NCBI RefSeq assembly: GCF_036323475.1
Contig: NZ_AP028934.1
Location: 2,170,001 to 2,234,000 of the forward strand
DNA: 64,000 nucleotides
Source of the DNA: Solobacterium moorei
GTDB taxonomy: Bacteria > Bacillota_I > Bacilli_A > Erysipelotrichales > Erysipelotrichaceae
Direction of reading: 5' to 3'
Of the stretch, positions 9,221 to 18,478 are shown one piece after another. The position numbers were made by a program, and so were the translations under genes. The notes under the pieces were generated by a model. It did no database searches. It had not been told where the DNA came from and saw only the letters and a program-made list of their open reading frames with translations. The first letter of the stretch is position 1, and each line of letters begins with the position of its first letter.

Positions 9221-11047
9221 TTATTTCTTACCTCTGTTTTTCTTCGCTACAAACCAAATGGCCGTAAATGGCGCAAGATTCATCTTCAAGAGATTCTTTC
9301 CAGTCTTCTTAGAAGTTCGGATCGCTCTTGGATGGACCATTCCATTACCACCATAAATTTGATTATCTGAGTTCAAGATTTCCTTATAATATCCACTTTG
9401 TGGCATCTCTAACTCAAAGCTTTCATATGTTGTATTACTTAAGTTCAATACACATACAAGGTATTCATCCTTACTACTACGGTAGAAGGAATATACACTC
9501 TGTACATTATTATCCGCATCAATCCACTTGAAGCCATCATAGCTATAATCCGCTTCATACAAGCATGCATGTGATAGATATAACTCATTTAACTTTTTAA
9601 TAAATAAATTGAAGGAATAGTGCTTAGGATACTGGAGTAATTCCCAATCAATTTCACGAGTTTCATCAAACTCACGGAAAGAACCAAGTTCATTTCCCAT
9701 AAAATTTAACTTCTTGCCAGGATGAGCATACATGTATGCATATAAGTTCTTCGCTTGTGCAAACTTTGCATCATAGTCCCCCCACATACGGTCGATGACA
9801 GTATGCTTACCATGTACATTTTCATCATGGCTAAATGGCATTAAGAACTTTTCACTATAGAAGTAAGCCATTGAGAAAGTCAACTTGTGATGATCATAAT
9901 AACGATAGATAGGATCCGTTCCATAATACTTTAATGTGTCATTCATCCAACCAAGATCCCACTTATAGTCAAAGCCCAGACCATCCTTTTCCGTAGGTGC
10001 TGTTACATTAGGGAAATCGGAGCTATCCTCTGCAATCATCATGACAGTTGGAAATTCCTTATGCATGTAATAGTTCAAACGCTTTACAAAGTAGATAGCA
10101 CCGTCATTTGTACCTCTATCACGATTGCCAGCCCAATAAATGAGGTTAGAAACCGCATCGATACGGATACCATCCATATGATACATATTCACCCAGAACG
10201 CTGCAGATGACATCAAGAAGGAACGTACTTCTTCATTCCATAAGTTAAAGTTCAGCGTACCCCATTCAGAGTTTGCGTCATATTCATTTGGATATTCATA
10301 TAACGCTTCTCCATCAAAGTAACGTAACCCAAAGTCATCCTTCACGAAGTGAACAGGCACCATGTCAATAATGACACCAATTCCTGCCGCATGGCAACGG
10401 TTCACAAAGCGGTTAAACTCCTGTGGATTTCCATAACGACTTGTTAAGGAATAGTAACCACTGACTTGATATCCCCAAGATCCATCGAATGGATACTCAC
10501 TGAGAGGCATTAGCTCAATATGTGTATAACCATTCTCCTTGATATATGGAATCAGTTCATCCGCGAGCATGTCATACGAATATGGATGCTCACCATTACG
10601 CTTCCATCCACCAACATATAGCTCATAGATATTCATTGGCTTATCAAAGTTTAAACTACGATTATTTAGCCACTTCTCATCCGTCCAAGATAACTTGCTT
10701 AAATCAACAAGCTTACTCGCAGTATTTGGTCTTGTCTCACTATAGAAAGCAAACGGATCTGCTTTATATAGAATACTTCCTGTTCTAGTTTGAATCTTAT
10801 ACTTATAAACTTCCCACTCATTCAAAGATGGAACTGTGATTGTCCATACACCCTGGAAGTTCATTCTTTCCATTAAGATTTGATTTTCATCCCAGTTTGT
10901 AAATGATCCAACAACCCATACATTTTCCGCATGGGGCGCATACACTGTGAATCGAACTCCCCCGTCCACAAAGTGGGCGCCAAACACCTCATATGCATTC
11001 AAGGAATGACCCTGATGAAACTCTTCAATGATACGTTCTAAATTCAT
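9221..11047 (-). CDS. glgB: 1,4-alpha-glucan (glycogen) branching enzyme
   Basis: A 608-residue GH13/CBM48 protein. Motifs seen in order are the CBM48 carbohydrate module (residues about 20-110), WGYQVSGYYSLTSRYG, GIRIDAVSNLIYW (nucleophile Asp), MIAEDSSDFP (acid/base Glu) and FSHDENVHGKHT (third Asp), all characteristic of branching enzymes. It transfers alpha-1,4 chains to form alpha-1,6 branches in glycogen. The ATG at 11045-11047 has a GGAGG site 7 bases upstream. It is the first gene of glgB-pulA-secA. A terminator separates it from the phosphoglucomutase gene upstream, so its promoter should lie in 11048-11140. No glgA, glgC or glgP is in the window. Confidence 0.93.
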   Translation of the reverse strand: MNLERIIEEFHQGHSLNAYEVFGAHFVDGGVRFTVYAPHAENVWVVGSFTNWDENQILMERMNFQGVWTITVPSLNEWEVYKYKIQTRTGSILYKADPFAFYSETRPNTASKLVDLSKLSWTDEKWLNNRSLNFDKPMNIYELYVGGWKRNGEHPYSYDMLADELIPYIKENGYTHIELMPLSEYPFDGSWGYQVSGYYSLTSRYGNPQEFNRFVNRCHAAGIGVIIDMVPVHFVKDDFGLRYFDGEALYEYPNEYDANSEWGTLNFNLWNEEVRSFLMSSAAFWVNMYHMDGIRIDAVSNLIYWAGNRDRGTNDGAIYFVKRLNYYMHKEFPTVMMIAEDSSDFPNVTAPTEKDGLGFDYKWDLGWMNDTLKYYGTDPIYRYYDHHKLTFSMAYFYSEKFLMPFSHDENVHGKHTVIDRMWGDYDAKFAQAKNLYAYMYAHPGKKLNFMGNELGSFREFDETREIDWELLQYPKHYSFNLFIKKLNELYLSHACLYEADYSYDGFKWIDADNNVQSVYSFYRSSKDEYLVCVLNLSNTTYESFELEMPQSGYYKEILNSDNQIYGGNGMVHPRAIRTSKKTGKNLLKMNLAPFTAIWFVAKKNRGKK

Positions 11048-11140
11048 ATGTGATCCTCCGTAACTACGTTACACTTATTTTAACATTGCCAGTATCGAAT
11101 GAATACAGATAGATAACGAAAAACGTATAAACTAGCATAG

Positions 11141-11170
11141 AAAAAAAGATGCAGACATCAACCTGCATCT
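11141..11170 (-). terminator. intrinsic terminator after phosphoglucomutase
   Basis: The arms AGATGCAG and CTGCATCT form an 8-bp stem with an 8-base loop. On the minus strand it is followed by a run of T (11141-11147 read as A on the plus strand). It lies 18 bases beyond the pgcA stop. Confidence 0.85.
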
Positions 11171-11187
11171 ATCTATATTCTAATTCC

Positions 11188-12870
11188 TTAGGAGAATAAA
11201 GGCTTAAGTACTGCTGCTAACTCATCCTTTTCCTTCTGTGCTTCTCCCAAATCCTTACCTAAAGTTGTAAAGTATGTCTTGATCTTAGGCTCTGTACCAG
11301 AAGGACGAACAACAACTGTAGCACCATCTTCTAGACCAAAGATAAGTACATTTGCCTTAGGTAAGCCCGTCTCTTCAGGCTTGTTGTAGTCTGTTAGAGA
11401 AACAACCTTACGTCCTGCAAATTCCACTGGTGGATTTGTACGTAATGTATTCATGATACCAGCCATCTTATCCATACCAGAAAGACCATCAAACTCATAG
11501 CTATCAACCTTGTTGAGGAAACGTCCATACTGTGCGTAAATTTCTTCTAGGCGCTGCTTAATGGAAGATCCAATGCTACGATAGTACGCAGCCATCTCAC
11601 AGATTAACATTGATCCAACAATCGCATCCTTATCACGTACATAAGAACCTGCTAGATAACCATAGCTCTCTTCAAAACCAAAGATGAAACGTTCTTCTTC
11701 ACCGTTTTCTTCAAGTTGTGCAATCTGATCACCAATCCACTTGAAACCTGTTAGAGTATGACGTAATTCAACACCATAGTGCTTCGCAACTAAATCAGCT
11801 AGCGGTGTAGATACGATAGACTTAACCGCTACTGGATTCTTAGGCATTGTGCCCTTCTCAATACGTCCAGCACAGATATAATCTAGTAAAAGCACACCCA
11901 TTTCATTACCAGATACAAGTTCATACGAACCATCTGGACACTTCATCGCAATCCCTACACGATCAGCGTCAGGATCAGTCGCCAGCATTAAATCAGCTCC
12001 AACCTTCTTTGCAAGTTCTAAGCCCTTCTCTAATGCTTCATAGATTTCAGGGTTTGGATAAGGACATGTTGTAAAGTATCCATTTGGATATTCCTGTTCA
12101 GGAACGATAGTAATATCTGTAATACCCATATCACTTAATACGCGTGTTACAGGCACAAGACCAGTACCATTTAATGGAGAATACACAAGTTTCAAGCCTG
12201 CCGTCTTACAAAGATTTGGACGAACTTGTCTAGATTCAATTGCTTGATAGAGTGCTTCCTTACAATCATCTCCAACAAACTGGATAAGACCCTTCGCAAC
12301 ACCTTCCGCAAAGGAGATATATTTCGCACCTGTTAATACATCTGTCTTTTGAATCTGATCATATACGATTGCAACCGCATCATCTGTCATCTGGCAACCA
12401 TCTGGTCCATATGCTTTAAAGCCATTGTACTTTGCAGGGTTATGTGATGCAGTAATCATAATACCTGCATTGCAATGATAAAATCTTGTCGCAAAGCTCA
12501 AAGCAGGTACAGGCATTAGTTCATCATATAAACGAACATTGATACCATTCGCTGCTAATACAGCAGCCGCATCCTTCGCAAAAGTCCAACCCTTTAAACG
12601 GCTGTCATAGCTAATCACAACAGTCTGAGTTCCACCCTGTGTCTTAACCCAATCCGCAACACCCTGCGTTGCTTGACGGACAACCCAGATGTTCATACGG
12701 TTAGTACCAGCACCAAGAGTACCTCTTAGACCAGCTGTACCAAACTTCAAAGCTACCGCAAATCTCTCCTTGATTGCTTCATCATCATTTTCAATACTAG
12801 CTAATTCTGCATGTAAATCAAAATCGATTAAGTTTGCAGAAAGCCAACGCATATACTCATCTAAATACAT
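11188..12870 (-). CDS. pgcA: phosphoglucomutase / phosphomannomutase
   Basis: A 560-residue alpha-D-phosphohexomutase, probably interconverting glucose 1-phosphate and glucose 6-phosphate. The phosphoserine loop is in GIMITASHNPAKYNGFKAYG, the metal-binding loop is DPDADRVGI, the sugar-binding loop is GFEESYGYL, and the phosphate-binding loop is RPSGTEPKIK. Length and motifs match the Firmicute PgcA type, which also feeds glycolipid and cell-envelope glucose. The ATG has an AAGGAGCTG site. It is flanked by terminators on both sides, so it is probably monocistronic. Confidence 0.92.
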   Translation of the reverse strand: MYLDEYMRWLSANLIDFDLHAELASIENDDEAIKERFAVALKFGTAGLRGTLGAGTNRMNIWVVRQATQGVADWVKTQGGTQTVVISYDSRLKGWTFAKDAAAVLAANGINVRLYDELMPVPALSFATRFYHCNAGIMITASHNPAKYNGFKAYGPDGCQMTDDAVAIVYDQIQKTDVLTGAKYISFAEGVAKGLIQFVGDDCKEALYQAIESRQVRPNLCKTAGLKLVYSPLNGTGLVPVTRVLSDMGITDITIVPEQEYPNGYFTTCPYPNPEIYEALEKGLELAKKVGADLMLATDPDADRVGIAMKCPDGSYELVSGNEMGVLLLDYICAGRIEKGTMPKNPVAVKSIVSTPLADLVAKHYGVELRHTLTGFKWIGDQIAQLEENGEEERFIFGFEESYGYLAGSYVRDKDAIVGSMLICEMAAYYRSIGSSIKQRLEEIYAQYGRFLNKVDSYEFDGLSGMDKMAGIMNTLRTNPPVEFAGRKVVSLTDYNKPEETGLPKANVLIFGLEDGATVVVRPSGTEPKIKTYFTTLGKDLGEAQKEKDELAAVLKPLFS

Positions 12871-12905
12871 AATTTATCAGCTCCTTAACCTTATTTTAAC
12901 ATAAC

Positions 12906-12934
12906 GAAAAAGAAAGATGTGAAAACATCTTTCT
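12906..12934 (-). terminator. intrinsic terminator after ptsH
   Basis: A perfect 10-bp stem (AGAAAGATGT / ACATCTTTCT) with a GAAA-type tetraloop. On the minus strand it is followed by TTTTCG. It lies 17 bases after the HPr stop. Confidence 0.88.
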
Positions 12935-12951
12935 CCCCTTATCGTTATCTA

Positions 12952-13218
12952 TTAAGCAATAACTTTTTGAGCGCGTAATACGTCTTCAATTGTCTTAACA
13001 GCTGAATCTTCGTCATCACCTTCACAGGAAATTGTAATTTCAGACTGTGTAGGAATTCCAAGTGACATAACACCCATAATGGACTTCATATTCACGGTAC
13101 GTCCCTTGTAAGATACCTTCACTTCGCTCTTAAACTTGCTTGCAGCATTTACAGCAACTGTAGCAGGACGTGCATGTAATCCTACTGGGTCAACAACTGT
13201 AACAGTAATTTCTTTCAT
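12952..13218 (-). CDS. ptsH: phosphocarrier protein HPr
   Basis: An 88-residue HPr. The PEP-dependent phosphorylation site is His in GLHARPA, and the regulatory serine is in VNMKSIMGVM, as in Firmicutes with HPr kinase control. It transfers phosphate from EI to sugar-specific EIIA proteins and would serve the PTS at 36.3-38.3 kb. No ptsI follows; a terminator closes the unit. The ATG has an AGGAGG site 8 bases upstream. Confidence 0.96.
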   Translation of the reverse strand: MKEITVTVVDPVGLHARPATVAVNAASKFKSEVKVSYKGRTVNMKSIMGVMSLGIPTQSEITISCEGDDEDSAVKTIEDVLRAQKVIA

Positions 13219-13257
13219 TGGTTTATCCTCCTGATAATTTTTACTTACTATATCTGT

Positions 13258-13286
13258 ATTTTATAACATACTTGTTTCAGATACAA
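13258..13286 (-). promoter_or_regulatory. probable sigma-70-type promoter of ptsH
   Basis: On the minus strand the -35-like TTGTAT (13281-13286) and -10-like TAAAAT (13258-13263) are separated by 17 bases, about 40 bases upstream of the HPr start. The match is good but not perfect. Confidence 0.5.
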
Positions 13287-13339
13287 GCGGTTACATATTA
13301 AGAAGTTGCAATTCGATACAATATTTCTATCTTAGAAAT

Positions 13340-13816
13340 TTACTTATGATATGGCTCGTTATGTAGAATACGAAAGCTACGATAGATTTGTTCTACTACT
13401 AGTATTCTACAAAGTTGATGTGGAAAGGTTACCTTAGAGATACGCCAGCGGAAATCAGCACGCTGAATCAATTCATTGCTTAACCCCAAAGACCCACCAA
13501 TCACAAATGTAATCTTACTTCTTGCATGATTATAACAATCCTGTATTTTATTTGCCAGTGCGATAGAATCGATATCCATGCCCGCAAGATCTAGTAAAAT
13601 CACATATTCATCATCACGTATTTTTTTTAATATCCGCTGTCCTTCCACAACCTTTACCTGTTCATTTTCGGCAACAGAGTTTGTCTCTGGTGCTTTTTCA
13701 TCCTGTACTTCAATGACTTCAAGCTTATCATAAGGACGAATACGCTTTACATACTCTGCGACACCATCCTTCATCCACTTCTCTTTTAGTTTGCCACAGG
13801 CAATAATCTTGATCAT
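13340..13816 (-). CDS. rlmH: 23S rRNA pseudouridine-1915 N3-methyltransferase RlmH
   Basis: A 158-residue SPOUT-fold methyltransferase that modifies helix 69 of 23S rRNA. Diagnostic stretches are IIACGKLKEKW at the N-terminus, FVIGGSLGLS (the SAM-binding knot) and LVVEQIYRSFRILHNEPYHK at the C-terminus. It overlaps the end of the HtrA-like gene by 4 bases (ATGA), so the two are translationally coupled. It is the last gene of the yybS-to-rlmH operon. An rlmH downstream of walJ and an htrA homologue matches the order in Bacillus. Confidence 0.96.
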   Translation of the reverse strand: MIKIIACGKLKEKWMKDGVAEYVKRIRPYDKLEVIEVQDEKAPETNSVAENEQVKVVEGQRILKKIRDDEYVILLDLAGMDIDSIALANKIQDCYNHARSKITFVIGGSLGLSNELIQRADFRWRISKVTFPHQLCRILVVEQIYRSFRILHNEPYHK

Positions 13817-14853
13817 TGTAGAACCACACCAATCTGCTTACTTTCACCGCCACGAATGATGGATACATTTACAGTATCGCCAGCAGAGTGCATGTACATT
13901 CTTGCGAGCACATCTTGATAAGAAGATATTTCGATACCATCAATCATTGTAATGATATCTCCAACCTGAAGATCATCTCCTGCATCTTTCTTCTCTACGA
14001 CTGTTTGGACATATACGCCAGTCTTCATATCAATGTTAATGCCCTGCGCACTCTTTTCATACGCAAGCATACTTGATACATTACGCACCACAACACCTAG
14101 TGCACCTCGTGTTACTTTTCCATTTGTTTTAAGTGCATTGTAAATTAGTTTGATTTCATTGGCAGTGATTGCATATTCCATACGAGAATTACCTTGGAAT
14201 GGTTGACTGGCAACAACACCAACGAGTGACCCATTTAAGTCAATCACTGCACCACCTTCTTGAATCGAAGTGATTGGAGTATCCATTTCTAGCATGGAAG
14301 ATAACCAAGTTGTTGTGCCATTCATTCGCCAAACACCAGGTTCTGAAACAATACCACTGCTGACGACAGCACTACCAGTCGTTAGATTTCTACCACTCAT
14401 CACAACCACATTTGCACCTTGTGCTAAAGCAGTTGTATCTAAAATCGTAAATGGCTTCACTTCAAAGTTTGTTGTTACCTGTATCACCGCAACTCCACTT
14501 TCACCATCATCACCAATAACAGTAGAGCTAACACGTACACCACTGTCAAACACAACATTTGGACTACCATTCTTTGTTGCCTTTGCGGTTGTTAAAATAT
14601 GCACTGTTTCCTTTTCCTTCGCAATGATAATCCCACTATAATAAGAACCATCACTTTCAACCGTAACCACACTACTTCTGCTCTTTTCAATCGCACTAGT
14701 ATAGTCTGATGTTGTATAGTTTATACTGTTCATATCCTCAAGGGCGCTATTACCTGTAGTATTCTTTTGCAGATTCCTAATCAACATTATTGTTAGGACT
14801 AGATTCCATACCAATAATAGCGCTAACGCTACCGGCATCAACTTCTTCATCAT
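13813..14853 (-). CDS. HtrA-like membrane protein with PDZ domain, catalytic triad lost
   Basis: A 346-residue protein with one N-terminal transmembrane anchor (residues 4-25), a trypsin-like S1C beta-barrel region (about 50-235) and a C-terminal PDZ domain (about 245-346, with GDIITMIDGIEISSYQDV). Fold motifs align with HtrA but the catalytic residues do not. Where HtrA has TNNHVV this protein has LTTAKAT; TDLAVIK is replaced by SGVAVIQ; GNSGGALV is replaced by IQEGGAVI. His, Asp and Ser therefore all appear to be missing. It occupies the htrC position next to walJ and rlmH. It starts inside the walJ gene (77-base overlap) with an AGAAAGGG site. It probably binds peptides or partners rather than cutting them. 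Confidence 0.85.
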   Translation of the reverse strand: MMKKLMPVALALLLVWNLVLTIMLIRNLQKNTTGNSALEDMNSINYTTSDYTSAIEKSRSSVVTVESDGSYYSGIIIAKEKETVHILTTAKATKNGSPNVVFDSGVRVSSTVIGDDGESGVAVIQVTTNFEVKPFTILDTTALAQGANVVVMSGRNLTTGSAVVSSGIVSEPGVWRMNGTTTWLSSMLEMDTPITSIQEGGAVIDLNGSLVGVVASQPFQGNSRMEYAITANEIKLIYNALKTNGKVTRGALGVVVRNVSSMLAYEKSAQGINIDMKTGVYVQTVVEKKDAGDDLQVGDIITMIDGIEISSYQDVLARMYMHSAGDTVNVSIIRGGESKQIGVVLQ

Positions 14854-15598
14854 ATATACCCTTTCTAATCATCTCATACTGTCCTGCTGCACATACAAGC
14901 AGGTTTTTATGCAGTAACCCAGAATGATTTTGTAATGCATGTACTGTTGTATCTAGTGCTTTCTTGCGTGTATTTGCTTGTTCACTCAAATGCGCAAGAA
15001 TTATCATCTTTGTCTTCTCTGTCACAATTTTATCAAGAACAGCTGCACAATCCTCATTGCACAAATGTCCTGTATCACTATAAATTCTTTGTTTGGTAAA
15101 CTGTGGACGACTCGTTGCCATCAACATCTGTACATCATGATTCGACTCTAACACAATATAGTCCGCATCTTTGATGCGTGGAATATGCTTCTCATTGATA
15201 TACCCAGTATCTGTAATATAGACAAGTTTTTCAATTCCATTTTCAACAATATATCCAACTGTGTTTAACGCATCATGTGATAACGCAATTGGCGTAAAGC
15301 GTAAGGTTTCAATTGTAAAGGAAGAACCTGGCTTTACGTAGAAAGTATCAATCTTTGGTATCTCAATTGGAGAGTAGATTGGTAGTGATGCAAAATGCTT
15401 GATTTGCGAGATATGATCAGAATGATTATGTGTGATTAGCACTGCATCTAAATCATCTAATGCTATCTGTAATTCTTTTAGATGCTCAAATAAATATTTC
15501 TTTGTTGTACCACAATCAATCATAACTTTTGTAGTACCATCTACTATTACAAAACTATTTCCTTTTGAGCCACTCGCTAATAGTGCAAAGTCCATCAT
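14777..15598 (-). CDS. walJ: WalJ/YycJ metallo-beta-lactamase-fold nuclease
   Basis: A 273-residue MBL-fold protein. It shows the metal motif THNHSDH, a VYITDTGY segment with a metal-binding Asp and conserved LASGSKGNS at the N-terminus, all typical of WalJ, which is reported as a 5'-3' exonuclease linked to DNA repair and cell-wall/replication coordination. The start overlaps the stop of the upstream M23-like gene (ATGA type). walR, walK, walH and walI, which normally precede walJ, are not present here. The preceding gene is instead the LysM/G5/M23-like protein, with dnaB before it. Confidence 0.9.
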   Translation of the reverse strand: MMDFALLASGSKGNSFVIVDGTTKVMIDCGTTKKYLFEHLKELQIALDDLDAVLITHNHSDHISQIKHFASLPIYSPIEIPKIDTFYVKPGSSFTIETLRFTPIALSHDALNTVGYIVENGIEKLVYITDTGYINEKHIPRIKDADYIVLESNHDVQMLMATSRPQFTKQRIYSDTGHLCNEDCAAVLDKIVTEKTKMIILAHLSEQANTRKKALDTTVHALQNHSGLLHKNLLVCAAGQYEMIRKGIYDEEVDAGSVSAIIGMESSPNNNVD

Positions 15599-17100
15599 CA
15601 GTCTAAACCCTCACAATCCATTAATGCAGAACATGCATTCACCGATTCACCATTCTGCAATAAGCTAAATGTTACATGTGGTCCTGTCGCTTTTCCAGTC
15701 ATACCAATCTTGCCAATGACATCACCTTTTCTTACAACAGTATCAACTTCAAGTGAACATGGTAAGTATAGATGCCCATATACACTCTGATAACCATTGT
15801 GGTGATCAATGATGACATAGTTTCCTAATTCATCCGTATAACCCTTTTCCTTGATGATTCCAGTATCAACAGCCATGACATTGCCCCATCGATTGTATCG
15901 ATTGATAAAATCAATCGACTCAAAACCTGCATAGCAACCATACTTACAGATGATTTCAGGATGTTCAACCGGATAGGCAAAACTACCACTACCGATCCCT
16001 AAATCACTATTCTTCCCAATTGCCACAACTTCATCTTGTCCAACTGCTGTTACAACAGATGAAAGCTCTTGCCCCGTTTTGAGTACTCCATTCACCCATG
16101 TCTCATGGTAGAGTACATTCTTTGAACCATTTGCACCAGTTTGTCTAACAACTGTTTTACCACTTTCAACAGTATTATCCTCTAGCACAGAAGTCTTATA
16201 GAACAATGTTTCCTTTTGTAGTCTTTGCTTATAAACATACACATCAATCGGTGATGTAAAGTAAGTCACACACAGTTTTGTGCCTGCAGTTAATGGTTTG
16301 CTACTATCTTTAATGATATCTTGATTGATACGCATTAACTGTTCAGCAGTTAATCCATAATTCTGTAAACCAATTGAATCTAGTGTATCTCCTTCTTCAA
16401 CTGTGTAATCCACTAGCTCCTCATTATCTCCATAGGATAAGTAATGTAATACTTCTTCTTCCGTGGTTTTAATATCCTTTACGGATGCGTACGCATCCGC
16501 AATCTGTACTGTTTCATTGATTTTAAAGCCCATTGTCATGACACCATATTCCGTTAAATTTGAAATTGTATGATGCTCGTGAATGGCTTCTAATGTATCT
16601 TCATCGATGAAATAGGAAAGATACTTTTGTAAAGCTGCCTGATAGATATCTTCTGACTTTACAAAGATTCTTGCATATTCTTTATTATCTGAGAAAGAAA
16701 TTGATTTACAGGCAATACTATATAGAGAATGGTCATCTAAATACTGCATAATTTCTGCATCAGCATTTGTATAGACATTTGAACTCATTTCTTCTACAAG
16801 ATACATATTATCCGCAATACCAATATGTGTATTTGGAAACATGCTTGCATACTTTTCTTTATAGACGGTCTTTAGATGCTCATCCATATAAGTCTTATCC
16901 TTGATGGTACCAATCAATTTATGATCTTCATATAATTTATAAATCTTATGCACATCAGAAGTCGTTACTTCTACAGTCTGGTTAAAGTTACCTACTGTAC
17001 CAACTTCAATTCCTTCAAAAGAAGGATAGAAAAAAGAAGGCACGATGACAATTGCGATTGATAGCACTAAGCATATTGTTACAGCAATCAAGTTTTTCAT
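15598..17100 (-). CDS. membrane-anchored LysM/G5/M23-like protein with incomplete zinc site
   Basis: A 500-residue protein. I chose the ATG at 17098-17100 because AAGGAGG precedes it; an upstream ATG overlapping the dnaB stop is also possible. There is one N-terminal transmembrane segment (about residues 4-22), a LysM-like repeat (VEEGDTLDSIGLQNYGL, about 235-285), a G5-like domain (about 300-375) and a C-terminal LytM/M23 domain (about 390-495). In the M23 domain the expected HxGxD motif reads FESID (His lost, Asp kept), YGHL is present, and the HxH motif reads GPHVTF (second His lost). Two expected ligands are absent, so peptidoglycan hydrolysis is doubtful; a binding or activator role like EnvC is possible. 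Confidence 0.82.
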   Translation of the reverse strand: MKNLIAVTICLVLSIAIVIVPSFFYPSFEGIEVGTVGNFNQTVEVTTSDVHKIYKLYEDHKLIGTIKDKTYMDEHLKTVYKEKYASMFPNTHIGIADNMYLVEEMSSNVYTNADAEIMQYLDDHSLYSIACKSISFSDNKEYARIFVKSEDIYQAALQKYLSYFIDEDTLEAIHEHHTISNLTEYGVMTMGFKINETVQIADAYASVKDIKTTEEEVLHYLSYGDNEELVDYTVEEGDTLDSIGLQNYGLTAEQLMRINQDIIKDSSKPLTAGTKLCVTYFTSPIDVYVYKQRLQKETLFYKTSVLEDNTVESGKTVVRQTGANGSKNVLYHETWVNGVLKTGQELSSVVTAVGQDEVVAIGKNSDLGIGSGSFAYPVEHPEIICKYGCYAGFESIDFINRYNRWGNVMAVDTGIIKEKGYTDELGNYVIIDHHNGYQSVYGHLYLPCSLEVDTVVRKGDVIGKIGMTGKATGPHVTFSLLQNGESVNACSALMDCEGLD

Positions 17101-17114
17101 GCCTTCCTCCTTCA

Positions 17115-18476
17115 TTATTGTGGTCTATTTGGGGCAATGTTATAGAGTGCGTTTGTATCTGCTTCAAACGCTACATATACCCTGCCCGTCGCACCATTAC
17201 GATGCTTTGCAAGATTGATTTCTAGACGCTCTGTTCCAGATTCTTTTGCTTGTTCTTTCGCCTCTTCGTTATAGTAAGACTCACGATACAACATCATAAC
17301 GATATCGGCATCCTGCTCAATCGCTCCAGATTCACGTAAGTCACTTAACATCGGCCGCTTATCTTCACGCGCTTCAACGTTACGACTTAACTGTGATAAT
17401 GCCACAACAGGTACCTTTAATTCGCGCGCAAGTGCTTTTAAACTACGTGAAATATCAGATACTTCCTGTTGACGGTTTCCACTAGAACGATCCGATGGTC
17501 CACTAATCAACTGAATATAGTCAATCATAACCATGTTTAATCCATGTTCCGCCTGTAATCGGCGACACTTCGAGAAAATTTCAGGAATCTTGATTCCTGC
17601 CATATCATCGATATAGATATTAGAAGCTTTTAATTCTGCCGAAGCTTCGTTAATACGGTTCCACTCTTCATTGGTTAAACGACCTGTCTTTAACTTATCA
17701 CCTTGGATATGACTCTTCGCACTTAATAGACGCATTGCGAGCTGTTCCGCACCCATCTCAAGTGAGAAAATCGCAATTGCACCCTTTTGTGCTTGTGGAA
17801 TTAGTGCAACGTTCATCGCTAGGTTTAGCGCAACCGCAGTCTTACCCATAGACGGACGTGCGGCTAAAACAATCATATCTCCACGCTGTAAGCCATGCGT
17901 AATACGATCAAAATCATTAAAGCCCGTCTTTAACCCTGTAATCTCAGATGAATTCTCCGAAGCTGCACGGATGGTCTTTAACACTTCATTTAAGACATCA
18001 TTTGGATTCTTAAACTCACCAGCTTTACGATTACGAGATACATTCAAGATTTCTTTCTCAGAACGATCCAAGTAATCATTTAAATCTGTTTGTCCATTAA
18101 ATCCTTCTTCCGCAACTCTTTCAGCAGCTTCAATCATACGACGCATCATCGCTTTATCACGAATCAAATTCACATATGTTAGTGTATTCGCACTCGTTAC
18201 TGCTGCGTTCATTAAGTTTAAAATATACTCCATTCCACCGGACTTATCTAAAAGATCAGTATCCTTTAAACGCGTAGCAACAGTGGTGGAATCAATCTGT
18301 GTTCCTTCTTGATACAATTCTTCACATGCATGATAAATACGACGATTGGCTTCAATGAAGAAATCGTCAGCTTCAAGCCCTTCTTCTAGCGCTGTACGAG
18401 AAGAACTTGGATATACAAGCATGGTTCCAAGCAAACTAGCTTCCGCTTCAGGTGCAGAAGGCAATACACGTGGCAT
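17115..18476 (-). CDS. dnaB: replicative DNA helicase DnaB
   Basis: A 453-residue hexameric replicative helicase (DnaC in Bacillus naming). The N-terminal DnaB_N domain is followed by the RecA-type ATPase with Walker A ARPSMGKTA, Walker B MVMIDYIQLI and the conserved LSQLSRNVEAREDKRP motif. It is in the canonical place after rplI (2-base gap). No purA follows; the LysM/G5/M23-like gene is next. Confidence 0.97.
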   Translation of the reverse strand: MPRVLPSAPEAEASLLGTMLVYPSSSRTALEEGLEADDFFIEANRRIYHACEELYQEGTQIDSTTVATRLKDTDLLDKSGGMEYILNLMNAAVTSANTLTYVNLIRDKAMMRRMIEAAERVAEEGFNGQTDLNDYLDRSEKEILNVSRNRKAGEFKNPNDVLNEVLKTIRAASENSSEITGLKTGFNDFDRITHGLQRGDMIVLAARPSMGKTAVALNLAMNVALIPQAQKGAIAIFSLEMGAEQLAMRLLSAKSHIQGDKLKTGRLTNEEWNRINEASAELKASNIYIDDMAGIKIPEIFSKCRRLQAEHGLNMVMIDYIQLISGPSDRSSGNRQQEVSDISRSLKALARELKVPVVALSQLSRNVEAREDKRPMLSDLRESGAIEQDADIVMMLYRESYYNEEAKEQAKESGTERLEINLAKHRNGATGRVYVAFEADTNALYNIAPNRPQ

Positions 18477-18478
18477 AA

